A DNA stretch of 64,000 nucleotides from CAWDDG01 sp963801065 (GTDB lineage Bacteria > Actinomycetota > Actinomycetes > Jiangellales > Jiangellaceae): assembly GCA_963801065.1 (NCBI GenBank), contig CAWDDG010000008.1:372001-436000 (forward strand). Reading direction: 5' to 3'. The translations under genes were made by a program, and so were the position numbers. Of the stretch, positions 46,530 through 55,621 are shown piece after piece. Numbering within the stretch: position 1 is the first letter of the stretch; each line of letters begins with the position of its first letter. The notes beneath the pieces were generated by a model. It worked only from the letters and a program-made list of their open reading frames with translations. It was not told the origin of the DNA and ran no database searches.

Positions 46530-49500
46530 TTATCGATTGTCGGGTGTTACCGGGGTGAAGGAGAAGCGCGCCACCTCGCGGACCCACACGGCGACGTCGC
46601 GGGCGGGGGCCTCGGCGTGGTCAGGGTGCCGTACGACCCAGTCGTTGATGTCGGCGATCGCCTGCTGAAGGCGCGAATCCGCAGGACCATCGTTGGGGGA
46701 GGGCGGCGATGGCGCCTGCAACGCGCCGACGACAGTCTGCAGGCTCGTGTCGGCTGCAGCGGTGGCCAGCGCCCGGAACAGCAGGTGCGCCGCCGCCGGC
46801 CGGCTGGTGAGCAGCGCCAGGAGGAGGGCAACGATGCCCGCCGGTGCTGGGGAGCCGTCGGCGTCGGCAAACGCGGCCGGGTCCTGGCTCCTCGCCTTGA
46901 TCAGCTGGTAGGTGTTGACGAAGCGCTTCACGGTACGTGGTGTGGACCCGACCAGAGATGCGACCGCGGAGAGCGCGGTGGCCTCATCGGGGCCGATCTT
47001 CAGGACCTCCGCAGGCAGCGGTGCCCTCGCCGGCCGCGCGTACTCGGCAGCAACGCCGATTTGGGATTGGTCCGTCTCAAGCGCTGGTTCGGGCTCGGTG
47101 CCAGTTTGAGGCTCCGGTTCCGGCGCGGTCGTGTCGAGTAGAGCCTGTCCGGTCAGCCCGGAGATCATGGTGCGGACAAGGCCCTCGTCGAGCGGCGGGA
47201 GCTGGACTGGCACCTGGATGATCTTCTCCAGGTAGTCCGAGGGTGCTGCTGTATCTGTCTCCCCAAGCAGCTGCCGGTACCGGATCCGTAGTGACTGGTC
47301 GAGCCAGCGGGTGTCCACAGCCAGTACGACGACGAACATCTCGAAATCGAAGAGCAGGTGCACCGCCTCTAGGACCTTCACCACGTTCTCCGGCGGGCAG
47401 CGGTCGAGGTCGTCGATGACGATGACCACCCGCTCGAGTTTCAGGTCCTCTAGTGGTGGTGCCGCACCTTCGCGCCGCGTTTGCCGTGCGCGGCGTACGG
47501 CGCTGTCGATGCGGTCGAAGCGGTCGCGGGTGCGCGCCACGAGGCTGAGCTGGTCGCGGTACTCGGTCACTGTGGCGAGGTTGTGCAGCAGCGCGCCCAG
47601 CGGCTCGCTTTTCGCCAGCTCACGCAGGCGATCCGCCTCGATCTGCAGCCGGTCTGTCTCGGCCTGCACACGCGCCCGTGTGTCGACGAGTTCCTGCATC
47701 CTCGCGGCCGCAGCGCGCACAGCCAGCTCTTCAGGCCGGCCGGCGAGCCGGCCGAACGTGCCGAAGCCGGCCTTGCCCGCCTCGACCAGGTCCCCGGCGT
47801 GCTCCTTGGCGAGCCTGGCCTGCCCGTACGCCGCAGAGGCGGAGCCGAGCAGCGCCACGGCGGCTGTGATGCCGGCCACCACCCGTCCCGGGCCACCGAT
47901 CACGGCCGCCACCACGGCGATCGCTGCCAGCAGGAGCACGCCGGCGACCAGCCACCAAGCGTTGCGCCGGCGTGTGGTGAGCGCGATCTTGGCGCGCTCG
48001 AGAGCATCGCCCGTCTGTGTGATCTCGGTCTCGACGGCTTTAGCACTGGCCATCGCGGCATCCAGCCGTTTGTCCGCGTCCTTGACTTCTTGGGGCACCT
48101 CCGGCACGCGGGCGGGTCCGATCTTCTGGAGGACGTGGTCGACGAGGCTGGCCCAGAGGTTCGCCTCCGCGTACTGCCACGCGTTGAAGCGGACCATCGT
48201 GACGTGGTCGAGGTAGCCCTCCGGCGCGCTCGGGCCGGTGAGCTCGCGGAGTAGAGTCTCGATCCGGTTGAGCACAAACGACTTGCCTGAGCCCCATGCC
48301 CCGAAAAGCCCGATCGCCAAGGGCGGCCGCAAATCGCGGGAGGCGATGAGGGCGGCGAGAGCCCGCGCGTCCCGGTCCGCGCCCAGCAGGTCAGGGCCCG
48401 ACGCGCGGTCCGAATCGTACCCGGGGACGCTGCGCGACGCGGGGCGCTGCCGGGACAGCGTCCAAACGCCCACCTGGCGACCGACTGCCACCGCCAGCTG
48501 AGTCCCTGAGGCGTCGGACGCAAGCGCCGTAACGGGGCCGGCGCCGGTGGCCAAGCGGGCCAGCCGCGGTGACGGGGGAGCTGCGATGACGACCCCACTG
48601 CCGTCCGCGGCGGCCGCGACGGTTGGGCGGCGGCCGAGTGTCACCAGTGCGCGCGGTCCGGACTGCCCGGTGGGGCCCCAGCCGATCATCGTCGCCGCAC
48701 CACTGGGCCAGTCCGGCTCACCCGGCGCTCGCGTGCTGGCCGGGAGAGAGCCGGGCCGACCGGACACCAGGATCTCGTTGTCGCCCCAGCCCAGCAACCC
48801 CCACCGGGCCGACGCGTCCACCGCCAGGACCTGGCTGGGCGGGCCAATGCGCGACGGATCAGGATTCCTCGGCGACCAGCGGACGACCCCTTCGCTGCGC
48901 TCGAGCCATGCCTGCGACCCGTCGCCGCTGACCCGCCCGCCGCTCACCGAGGTCATGGTTCCGAGCGTCGAGCCGGTAGGTACCTGCGCCAGTTCCGCTG
49001 CGCCGCCGACGACGTGCAGGGCGACCACGCCGTCGTTGGCCCATCCCAGCGAGGTAACTCCGGGCTTGACTTCGTTGATGTGGCGGGGAGGCCGTCCGGG
49101 GGCCAACTCGAACACATCCCCGTCGGTAAGAGCCGCGACCCGTTCGCCAGTGGGGGACCAGGCGAGCTGAGTCACATCGGTGGGCAACTCTGCGGTCCAC
49201 TCGGGCGGCGCACCGAACGCCGCGGCTAGAAGGGGGCTTTCGTCGGCCCGAGTGCGGCCCACTTCGTTGAGAACATCCCAGACGAGCCGGTACGGCTCAT
49301 CAGATGTGCCGCGCCCCGGTCGCCACTTCTGAAGCACCGAGGCAATGACTCCCGACTGCAGCATCGACCAGCCGAGCGCTGCGTCGATGGCGAGGGCGAG
49401 CACGACATGGCGGCCAGTCAGCCTCGGGACGCGTGCCGCGTCCCACACCTCGTCGGCGTCGTCGATGTGCTCTGTCACTGTCCGGCTCGGCCCCAGAGCA

Positions 49501-49685
49501 TCGAGGCCTCTCCAGACGATCTCCTTGTCCACATAGTCGGCGTGCGACTCGAGAAGCTGTGCCACTACGGCGCCGGAGGTCAAAGGCGGGCTGTTCCGGT
49601 GCTGATCAAGGAGCGCCTGGACCGACGAGGAGCGGACAGGGCGCCGCCGTTCAGCGGGTTCGCCCGAAGGCGAGTCCTCGACCAT
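46530..49685 (-). CDS. Beta-propeller/KAP-family P-loop NTPase
   Basis: 1051 aa from the ATG at 49685. Residues about 1-160 are an unassigned helical region; about 165-425 contain repeated short propeller blades (VTQLAWSPTGERVAALTDGD, VTSLGWANDGVVALHVVGGA, TALASDASGTQLAVAVGRQV). The KAP NTPase follows: Walker A near 465 (AIGLFGAWGSGKSFVLNRIE), two membrane helices near 575-620 (WWLVAGVLLLAAIAVVAAVI), and Walker B near 755 (RVVIVIDDLDRCPPENVVKV). KAP NTPases are membrane-associated and recur in phage-defence and plasmid-exclusion loci. The N-terminal propeller as sensor is inference. Confidence 0.85.
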   Translation of the reverse strand: MVEDSPSGEPAERRRPVRSSSVQALLDQHRNSPPLTSGAVVAQLLESHADYVDKEIVWRGLDALGPSRTVTEHIDDADEVWDAARVPRLTGRHVVLALAIDAALGWSMLQSGVIASVLQKWRPGRGTSDEPYRLVWDVLNEVGRTRADESPLLAAAFGAPPEWTAELPTDVTQLAWSPTGERVAALTDGDVFELAPGRPPRHINEVKPGVTSLGWANDGVVALHVVGGAAELAQVPTGSTLGTMTSVSGGRVSGDGSQAWLERSEGVVRWSPRNPDPSRIGPPSQVLAVDASARWGLLGWGDNEILVSGRPGSLPASTRAPGEPDWPSGAATMIGWGPTGQSGPRALVTLGRRPTVAAAADGSGVVIAAPPSPRLARLATGAGPVTALASDASGTQLAVAVGRQVGVWTLSRQRPASRSVPGYDSDRASGPDLLGADRDARALAALIASRDLRPPLAIGLFGAWGSGKSFVLNRIETLLRELTGPSAPEGYLDHVTMVRFNAWQYAEANLWASLVDHVLQKIGPARVPEVPQEVKDADKRLDAAMASAKAVETEITQTGDALERAKIALTTRRRNAWWLVAGVLLLAAIAVVAAVIGGPGRVVAGITAAVALLGSASAAYGQARLAKEHAGDLVEAGKAGFGTFGRLAGRPEELAVRAAAARMQELVDTRARVQAETDRLQIEADRLRELAKSEPLGALLHNLATVTEYRDQLSLVARTRDRFDRIDSAVRRARQTRREGAAPPLEDLKLERVVIVIDDLDRCPPENVVKVLEAVHLLFDFEMFVVVLAVDTRWLDQSLRIRYRQLLGETDTAAPSDYLEKIIQVPVQLPPLDEGLVRTMISGLTGQALLDTTAPEPEPQTGTEPEPALETDQSQIGVAAEYARPARAPLPAEVLKIGPDEATALSAVASLVGSTPRTVKRFVNTYQLIKARSQDPAAFADADGSPAPAGIVALLLALLTSRPAAAHLLFRALATAAADTSLQTVVGALQAPSPPSPNDGPADSRLQQAIADINDWVVRHPDHAEAPARDVAVWVREVARFSFTPVTPDNR

Positions 49686-49879
49686 TCTTGCGAACCTACG
49701 AGCCGACGAAGTGGGGGTCAATGAGGAGATGACCCTGTCCGCGCCGACACCCCGGTGATGCTTAAGCCGCCTCCCGGGGGCTCGACCACCTTGCCCAAGC
49801 CGAAGCACACCCCCAGCTCGCCCGTCGGTCGCCCGAAGCGCCCCGGCCACGGCATGCCCGCGGTGGAAACGAGTCCGAA

Positions 49880-50719
49880 TCAACTGGTGTCGTTGATGAA
49901 CCGTCGGATGGCCCCGGACAGCTGGCCGGGCTGGTCCTCGGGTATGAGCGTGTAGCTGTCTGCGATCTCCACGAGCCGGGCGTCGGGGAAGTGCTCGACC
50001 AGGCGCTGCCCGTGTGCGCGCGGCATCAGCCGGTCCTCGGTGGCCCAGACCACCAGCACCGGACGGTCGAACGCGCGCTGCCGCTCGGCCCAGTCCAGCA
50101 GTGTCGCCTTGTCCGGAACGGAGCCGGCGTAGGCACGGAAGTCGCGGCGGATCGCCCTGCTGGTGACCAGCGGTCGAAACCACTCGTCCATGACCTCGTG
50201 CGGCACCGGCCGCTTACTCATCCACCCCCACGACATCGGCGCGCGCCGCAAGGGACGCAACCGCAGGGACTGTGCCATGACATACGTGGCGACGGACGTC
50301 TTTGCCGACAGCCCGGCCAGCCGCCCGGGGATGCCAGGCGGGTAGTTGTCGAATGCCTCGCAGGCGGACAGAACGAGCCGCCCTACCCGCTCGTCCCGCC
50401 GTTGCGTGACGAGCAACTGCGCGCCGCCCCAGTCGTTGCCCACCAGCGTCACGTCGCGCAGGTCGAGGCGGTCGAGAAAGTCCGCGACCAGCCCGACCAT
50501 CCCGCTCAGCGAGAGGTCGGCGTCCGGGTGCATGGCACGCCGGTGACCGCCCAGCGGCAGTGTCGGCACCACGCAGCGATGGTCTGCACGCAGGTCGGCG
50601 ACGACGTGCCGCCAGACCGAGCCGGTCATCGCCAAGCCGTGCAGCAGGACGACGAGCGGCCCCGCACCGCCGGTGTCCTCATACTCGATCGGTCCCGCCG
50701 CAAGCTCTACCTCGGCCAC
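49880..50719 (-). CDS. Alpha/beta hydrolase with Asp nucleophile
   Basis: 279 aa. LVVLLHGLAMTGSVWRHVVA gives the oxyanion region and DVTLVGNDWGGAQLLVTQ carries Asp96 where a serine hydrolase would have Ser, as in epoxide hydrolases and haloalkane dehalogenases. The acid region is VLVVWATEDRLMPRAHGQRL. Near the C-terminus, ADSYTLIPEDQP has Thr where the general-base His is expected. Substrate unknown. Same strand as the KAP gene but 194 bp upstream of it, so probably independent. Confidence 0.82.
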   Translation of the reverse strand: MAEVELAAGPIEYEDTGGAGPLVVLLHGLAMTGSVWRHVVADLRADHRCVVPTLPLGGHRRAMHPDADLSLSGMVGLVADFLDRLDLRDVTLVGNDWGGAQLLVTQRRDERVGRLVLSACEAFDNYPPGIPGRLAGLSAKTSVATYVMAQSLRLRPLRRAPMSWGWMSKRPVPHEVMDEWFRPLVTSRAIRRDFRAYAGSVPDKATLLDWAERQRAFDRPVLVVWATEDRLMPRAHGQRLVEHFPDARLVEIADSYTLIPEDQPGQLSGAIRRFINDTS

Positions 50720-50830
50720 GACTCATCCTTACCAGACCACGCTGCACGCCCAATCGTGACCGGGGTTCCGGCTGTCGCCGGCCGGCCGGCGCTCTGGGGC
50801 GGGATCCTCGATGCTGTGAATCAGGTGGTA

Positions 50831-51176
50831 TCAGCGCAAACCGAGTCCCTCGCACGCCGCCGACAGGGCCGGACCGAGGTCGTCGTCGGTTGCGCAGCTG
50901 ATGCCGGTGCCGGAGGTCAGGTAGCTCCAGCGATCGACGGTGGCGCGCAGGAAGACTTGCTCATTGTCAAAGCCATCAAGACCGTGTCGAAATGCTTGTT
51001 CGCGACTCCCGTCAGGCCAAGCGCCTCACGGGCCTGGATCGGGATGGTCTCGGGATACTCGGCCAAGATCGCCGCCGAGACACCACCCTCGAACGGGAAA
51101 GTCGAACTGCCCGTCAGGGCCGGCGATGAAGCCTGCCATCGATGGTAGAGGCGATGTAGTAGGTCAGCCTTCTCAC
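50831..51176 (-). pseudogene. RibD/dihydrofolate-reductase-like N-terminus joined to another gene remnant
   Basis: From GTG 51176 the reading RRLTYYIASTIDG starts a RibD-C/DHFR-family protein; after a frameshift near 51130 it continues FPFEGGVSAAILAEYPETIP and EALGLTGVANKHFDTVLM, then stops matching near 50985. A third frame then reads NEQVFLRATVDRWSYLTSGT, GISCATDDDLGPALSAACEG to a TGA at 50831-50833, a C-terminus I do not recognise. Frameshift plus fusion of two fragments marks a recombination scar. Confidence 0.65.
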
Positions 51177-51387
51177 GCGGGCGAGCGTAACCAAGCGCCA
51201 CGAGCCGTCACCGACCGGGCACAACGCGGCCGACGACCCAGCCACCACGGCGTCCGCACGCCACCGAAACCGGTCCATCCCGACAAGCTGCACCATGCTG
51301 ATGTGAGGCTGACGTGAGCTCCTGGACGTATTTTTCGGCCTACTGAGACCTCCTCCTGGTAGCTCATGCGAGGGGGTCAAGGCCGAG

Positions 51388-52974
51388 ATGACCACGGACA
51401 CGGACAGACTCGGTGGCGATGTGGCGGCTGGGCCACTCGACATCCGGTCGCTTCGCCACCCGACAGAACCCCAGCGCTTCGCGCTTGCGATCGTCTCCGT
51501 TGTCTCGGCCATGGCCGTCGTGATCGCCTTACTGGCGGTAATCGGCTGGGCGCAAGTGGTCGTCGTTGGCCTCGGCCTGGGTCTTCTTCTGGGTTCGCTT
51601 TGGATCGGCCTTCAGCTCTTTCGAGTGCGGATCCTCGGTGACGCTGTCCGCGTCGGGCCTGAGACTCTGCCCGCGTTACAGGAGGCGATCGACGAGGTAC
51701 GGCAACGGCTCGACTATCACAAGCGGGTGGACGTCTTCGTCGTCCCGAAGCTCAGCCCGCCGGTGCAGTTGACCAGCTACTTCGGGGTACGCGTGCTGCT
51801 GGTCGAGGGCGGCGCGGTCGCCGACCTCACTTCAACGGAGAACCGGCCGCAGTTGTTGTTTCTGCTCGGCACCTATTTCGGCGGGCTCAAAGCGAAGCAC
51901 ACTCGCTGGACCCCAGCAGCAGTGATCCTCGGGGAGCTCGGACTGCAGCGGATCCTCGCCCCGCTGCTCTGCCCGTGGCTGCGGGCAACCGTCTACACCG
52001 GCGACCAGATCGCTTACGCCTGCACTCGAGACCTCGGAGTGAGCCTGGACGCGACATACCGGATCCTCGTCGGCCGCGAACTGTCTCGACAACTGCAGGC
52101 GGACGGTCTGATCACGCAGGCAGCCGGCGTACGGGGGTCCGCCATCCTCCGTCTCTCACAACTCTTCCGGCCGATGCCACACGCTACGAACCGGTTCTTC
52201 AACCTCCTGCACTTCGCCCACAGTGTGGACCCCGACTCGGTGACCAGGTTCCGCTCCACACTCGCGCCGGTCGCCTCCACGACTCTCGACACGGCCTTTC
52301 CTCAGATCACGCGGGCCAACAAGCGACGGGCCGGCGTGTTTCTCACCGCTTGTTTGACCGTGGCAGTCGCGGCATTCGTCACCTACGCCGTGATGGACAA
52401 CAGGGCGGCTCTGGCTGGCTCCGGTATCGAGCCCGGCGCAGGCACGGTCATCCCACTTGATCCAGCGGCGCCGCCTGAACCCGAGCCCGTACCAACACCC
52501 GAACCCGAGCCTGAACCGGAGCCGGTGTCCGAACCGATCGAACCCACCGCGGGCGACGTACTCCTCGCTGTCGTCGGGCCATCGATGGATGAATCGTGCA
52601 TGGAGTTCCTACCCGAGGAAGAGCGCACCGGCGGCCTGGTCGCGGCCGTCCAGTGCCAGCCAGGCACGGCCAGCGAGCCCGAGTGGGTAGAGGTCTATGC
52701 GTACGACGGGCCAGCCAGCCTTGCGGTCGCCGTCGAGTTCTTCGTCGGCGGCATCGGCGAGGGTCGGTGTCTCGAGGGTGGTCACGGCACGTGGTCACTG
52801 GATGGCCTCGAGCGTGGGACGCTCGGCTGCTACGACACTGAAGACCAGTCCGTGGTCGTCTGGAGCTATGACGACGAGACGATCCTGGCCGTTGCCGCCG
52901 ATTCGATCGCGGGAATCGGCTGGCTCTACGAGTGGTGGCAGGGGACTCCCTTGGTGTCCGCGCTCGGCCAGTGA
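51388..52974 (+). CDS. Degenerate M48-like membrane protein with extracytoplasmic domain
   Basis: 528 aa. Two N-terminal membrane helices (about 30-75) precede a region resembling an M48 peptidase: VDVFVVPKLSPPVQLTSYFG and RVLLVEGGAVADLTSTENRP. Where HExxH should follow, the sequence is QLLFLLGTYFGGLKAKHTRW, so zinc catalysis is not expected. A third helix (about 312-335, GVFLTACLTVAVAAFVTYAV) leads to a Pro-Glu linker (PEPEPVPTPEPEPEPEP) and a roughly 140-residue outer domain with Cys pairs. No partner is evident. M48 kinship is based on fold-like pattern only. Confidence 0.65.
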   Translation: MTTDTDRLGGDVAAGPLDIRSLRHPTEPQRFALAIVSVVSAMAVVIALLAVIGWAQVVVVGLGLGLLLGSLWIGLQLFRVRILGDAVRVGPETLPALQEAIDEVRQRLDYHKRVDVFVVPKLSPPVQLTSYFGVRVLLVEGGAVADLTSTENRPQLLFLLGTYFGGLKAKHTRWTPAAVILGELGLQRILAPLLCPWLRATVYTGDQIAYACTRDLGVSLDATYRILVGRELSRQLQADGLITQAAGVRGSAILRLSQLFRPMPHATNRFFNLLHFAHSVDPDSVTRFRSTLAPVASTTLDTAFPQITRANKRRAGVFLTACLTVAVAAFVTYAVMDNRAALAGSGIEPGAGTVIPLDPAAPPEPEPVPTPEPEPEPEPVSEPIEPTAGDVLLAVVGPSMDESCMEFLPEEERTGGLVAAVQCQPGTASEPEWVEVYAYDGPASLAVAVEFFVGGIGEGRCLEGGHGTWSLDGLERGTLGCYDTEDQSVVVWSYDDETILAVAADSIAGIGWLYEWWQGTPLVSALGQ

Positions 52975-53255
52975 CCTGCTGCTGTGCCTAGTCAGCGACC
53001 AGTTACCCGGGCGCTTGACGCGCTCCCAAGGACTGCGGCCTAGCCCCCAACGCGTGGGACGCAGACGGTGATCACCGCGCCCGATCGGCCAGCGCGCCGC
53101 GCCGCAGTGATCACCAATGCATGCTCACGCCTTGGCCTGTGCCGATGGGAAGAGTCTTCTGCGGATCGCGCCTACTGAGGGCATCGATCTACCTTTGGTG
53201 ACGAGCGTGGATGTGTCGGCAGGAATCGGTCGCGATGCTCGAGGAGGCGCCCGCG
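52975..53255. other. Intergenic, no feature seen
   Basis: 281 bp upstream of the NmrA-like gene; no gene, repeat or clear promoter was recognised beyond the GAGGAGG ribosome site at 53241-53247. Confidence 0.4.
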
Positions 53256-54167
53256 ATGACCAACGACGGACCGGTGCTGGTGGTTGGCGGCACCGGCATG
53301 CTCGGTGGGCAGGTGGTCACCGCGCTGCTGTCGCGCGGCAAGCGGGTGCGCGCGCTGGTGCGACCCGCGTCGGACGCGGCACGCCTGGAGCAGGCAGGGG
53401 TAGAGATAGCGCGTGGCGACATGATGGATCCGGCATCCCTGCCCCCGGCGATGGACGGCGCCGACGCCGTGATCACCACGGCGGCCGGTTACACGCGTCA
53501 CAGCAAGGGTGATACGGCCGAGATCGACACCACCGGCAACCGCAACCTCGTCGATGCGGCGGGCCGGGCCGGCATCCGCCGGTTCGTCCTTACCAGCATC
53601 TTGACGTGCGACCAGACCCGGCAGGTCCCGCACTTCTGGCACAAGAAACTCGCCGAGGACCGGCTGGAGGAGGAGGGTGTCCCGTTCGTCTCCCTGCGAC
53701 CCGGCGCGTTCCTGGACGCGATAACGCGAATGGGCGGCGACCCGTTCGTCAAAGGGCGGCTGATGTGGTTCGGGTCGGCGACTATCCCGCTGACCTTCGT
53801 CCTCACCCGGGATCTCGCCGGCTACCTGGCCGACGTGGTCGACGTGCCCGGCGTGGATGGCGAGCGGATTGACATCGGGTGGGATCGGCCTGTGAGCATG
53901 CAGGAGATCGCACGTATCTCCGGGCGACTGCTAGACCGGGAGATCCGCGTGCGCACCGTTCCGGCCGGCGTGATCAACGCGGTCTCTATGGTCGGCGGCG
54001 CGTTCAGCCCCATGATCAGGGACATGGGAGCGATGATGCGCTGGTTCCACACCGGGAGGTATGTGGCCGATCCGACCCGCCAGCGCGAGGTCTTCGGGCA
54101 GGTACCCACCGCCGAGGAGGCCATCGCCGGGTTCATTCGCGGGCTGGGACATCGCATCGTCGGCTGA
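53256..54167 (+). CDS. NmrA-like NAD(P)-binding protein
   Basis: 303 aa from ATG 53256 (GAGGAGG eight bases upstream; ATGs at 53211 and 53235 are less well placed). PVLVVGGTGMLGGQVVTALL is the Rossmann loop, GVEIARGDMMDPASLPPAMD and DAVITTAAGYTRH follow, and FVLTSILTCDQTRQVPHFWH replaces the SDR active site. Likely a redox-sensing or isoflavone-reductase-like protein; no substrate is implied by the context. Confidence 0.87.
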   Translation: MTNDGPVLVVGGTGMLGGQVVTALLSRGKRVRALVRPASDAARLEQAGVEIARGDMMDPASLPPAMDGADAVITTAAGYTRHSKGDTAEIDTTGNRNLVDAAGRAGIRRFVLTSILTCDQTRQVPHFWHKKLAEDRLEEEGVPFVSLRPGAFLDAITRMGGDPFVKGRLMWFGSATIPLTFVLTRDLAGYLADVVDVPGVDGERIDIGWDRPVSMQEIARISGRLLDREIRVRTVPAGVINAVSMVGGAFSPMIRDMGAMMRWFHTGRYVADPTRQREVFGQVPTAEEAIAGFIRGLGHRIVG

Positions 54168-54240
54168 CGCACCGGTGCCGCGGTCCACACGTTCACTTGG
54201 GCACTGGCGCCGCCTGTTCTCGGGCCTCGATGATGGGCCC

Positions 54241-55023
54241 ATGTCCGAGCGACCGGAAGGATTGCGCCTCGTCTTCGAGGACGACTTCGACGGTCCAGAG
54301 CTCGACACCGCGGTGTGGCTACCCCACTACCTGCCGGCGTGGAGCTCGCGGGCGGCGACCGCGGCTAGGTACGAGTTCCGTGACTCCTGCCTCCACCTCA
54401 CCATCCCACCGGACGTGGGCTTGTGGTGCGCCGACGACCACACACCGCCGCTGCGGGTGTCCGGCATCCAGTCCGGGAACTTCTCCGGGCCGGTCGGTAG
54501 CACCATCGGCCAGCAGCCGTACCGGGACGGCGTCACCGTCCGCGAGGAGCAAGAGAGCTTCTGGGGCTGGACGCCGGACCGCGGGTACATCGAGCTGCGG
54601 GCGCGAGGCGTGGTCACGCCACGGTCGATGGTGGCCTTCTGGATGGTCGGCCTCGAGGACCAGCCCGAGAGGTCGGCGGAGATCTGCGTTGCCGAGATGT
54701 TCGGGAACGCCGTGTCGCCGGGGGAGTCGACAGTGGTAGGCATGGGACTTCACCCCTTCCGCGACCCGACCGTGACCGAGGACTTCGACGCCGTGCGGCT
54801 GCCAATCGACGTCGCGGACTTCCATACCTACGCCGTGGACTGGACTTCCGACAAGGCTGACTTCCTCGTCGACGGCAGGCTGGTGCGCAGCTGCCCTCGG
54901 CCGCCTTCGTACCCGATGCAGATGATGCTCGCGGTCTTCGACTTTCCCGAGGAGTCAACCGGCGATGACGCTGACGCCGTGCCCTCGCTGATAGTGGACC
55001 ACCTGCGGGGCTACCAGCGCTGA
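54241..55023 (+). CDS. Glycoside hydrolase family 16-like protein
   Basis: 260 aa. LRLVFEDDFDGPELDTAVWL at the start, GYIELRARGVVTPRSMVAFW in the centre and FHTYAVDWTSDKADFLVDGR near the end are GH16 beta-sandwich landmarks. The catalytic ExDxxE motif appears as EICVAEMFG (E147, E152) with Cys149 at the middle Asp position. There is no signal peptide, unlike most GH16 enzymes, so it may act on an intracellular substrate or have lost activity. Confidence 0.8.
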   Translation: MSERPEGLRLVFEDDFDGPELDTAVWLPHYLPAWSSRAATAARYEFRDSCLHLTIPPDVGLWCADDHTPPLRVSGIQSGNFSGPVGSTIGQQPYRDGVTVREEQESFWGWTPDRGYIELRARGVVTPRSMVAFWMVGLEDQPERSAEICVAEMFGNAVSPGESTVVGMGLHPFRDPTVTEDFDAVRLPIDVADFHTYAVDWTSDKADFLVDGRLVRSCPRPPSYPMQMMLAVFDFPEESTGDDADAVPSLIVDHLRGYQR

Positions 55024-55059
55024 GGCCGCACCGGGGCGGCTATCGACGGGCCGGCCTTG

Positions 55060-55352
55060 CGCCCTCTTCACAGTGTCGGAAGACGCGGACACCTGCACCT
55101 CGTACAGTTTCGACCTGGTCGCCGCAGGTGTGAGTGGGGATCTGGCTTACACGGTGGGCTACGAACGCTCCGCCGGTCCGTCGACGGCGGCCCAGTCGAG
55201 CCGAACACCCTCCGCGTCACGCACGTCTATCGCCGCGAGAACGGCGAGTGGAAGGAAGATCGTCCACCGTCATGGCGACCATGTTCCTATCGATCAGAGC
55301 CCTCCCGCCGAGGCGTCGACGACAGAGATGTCGCCGGCCGCACCCTCCTAGA
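55060..55352 (+). pseudogene. SnoaL/NTF2-like C-terminal remnant, frameshifted
   Basis: Reading ADTCTSYSFDLVAAGVSGDL, AYTVGYERS in one frame, then VEPNTLRVTHVYRRENGEWK in another, then IVHRHGDHVPID in the first again. Together these are the C-terminal strands of a SnoaL/DUF4440-type protein (ending RVTHVYRRENGEWKIVHRHG). The N-terminal half is missing and two shifts are needed, so it is a decayed gene. Confidence 0.65.
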
Positions 55353-55621
55353 TCTGCCAGAGAATCTGCCCACCAGACCCGGGATGGATGGGCGATCTTC
55401 CCCGTCTGGTGCGCACAAAATGCCGCGCGGGGGAGCGGGTGGTCGCGGCCTGCCGCCTCGCTCGCGCTGCTGACTTCACCCCAAGAAGATGGCCGTCGGA
55501 TCTCTACCGATCTCCGCGAGCAGCTCGTCGACACTTGTGGATGGCGCGATGCGGTCGTATCTCGTGGATGCCATCGACAGTTTCGAGGCGTTCGAGCGGG
55601 ATGCTCGTAGTGCTGCGCCGT
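55353..55621. other. Intergenic, no supported gene
   Basis: A 38-codon frame from ATG 55549 (RSYLVDAIDSFEAFERDARS) is open but unrecognised. Nothing else is seen. Confidence 0.35.

Noticed and set aside
44445..47141. Very long open frame (about 900 codons) on the plus strand across nhaA and the KAP gene
   Set aside because: It is Arg/Gly/Pro-rich shadow coding produced by high GC, overlaps the NhaA-DsbA gene in another frame and runs antisense to the KAP gene, with no motifs.
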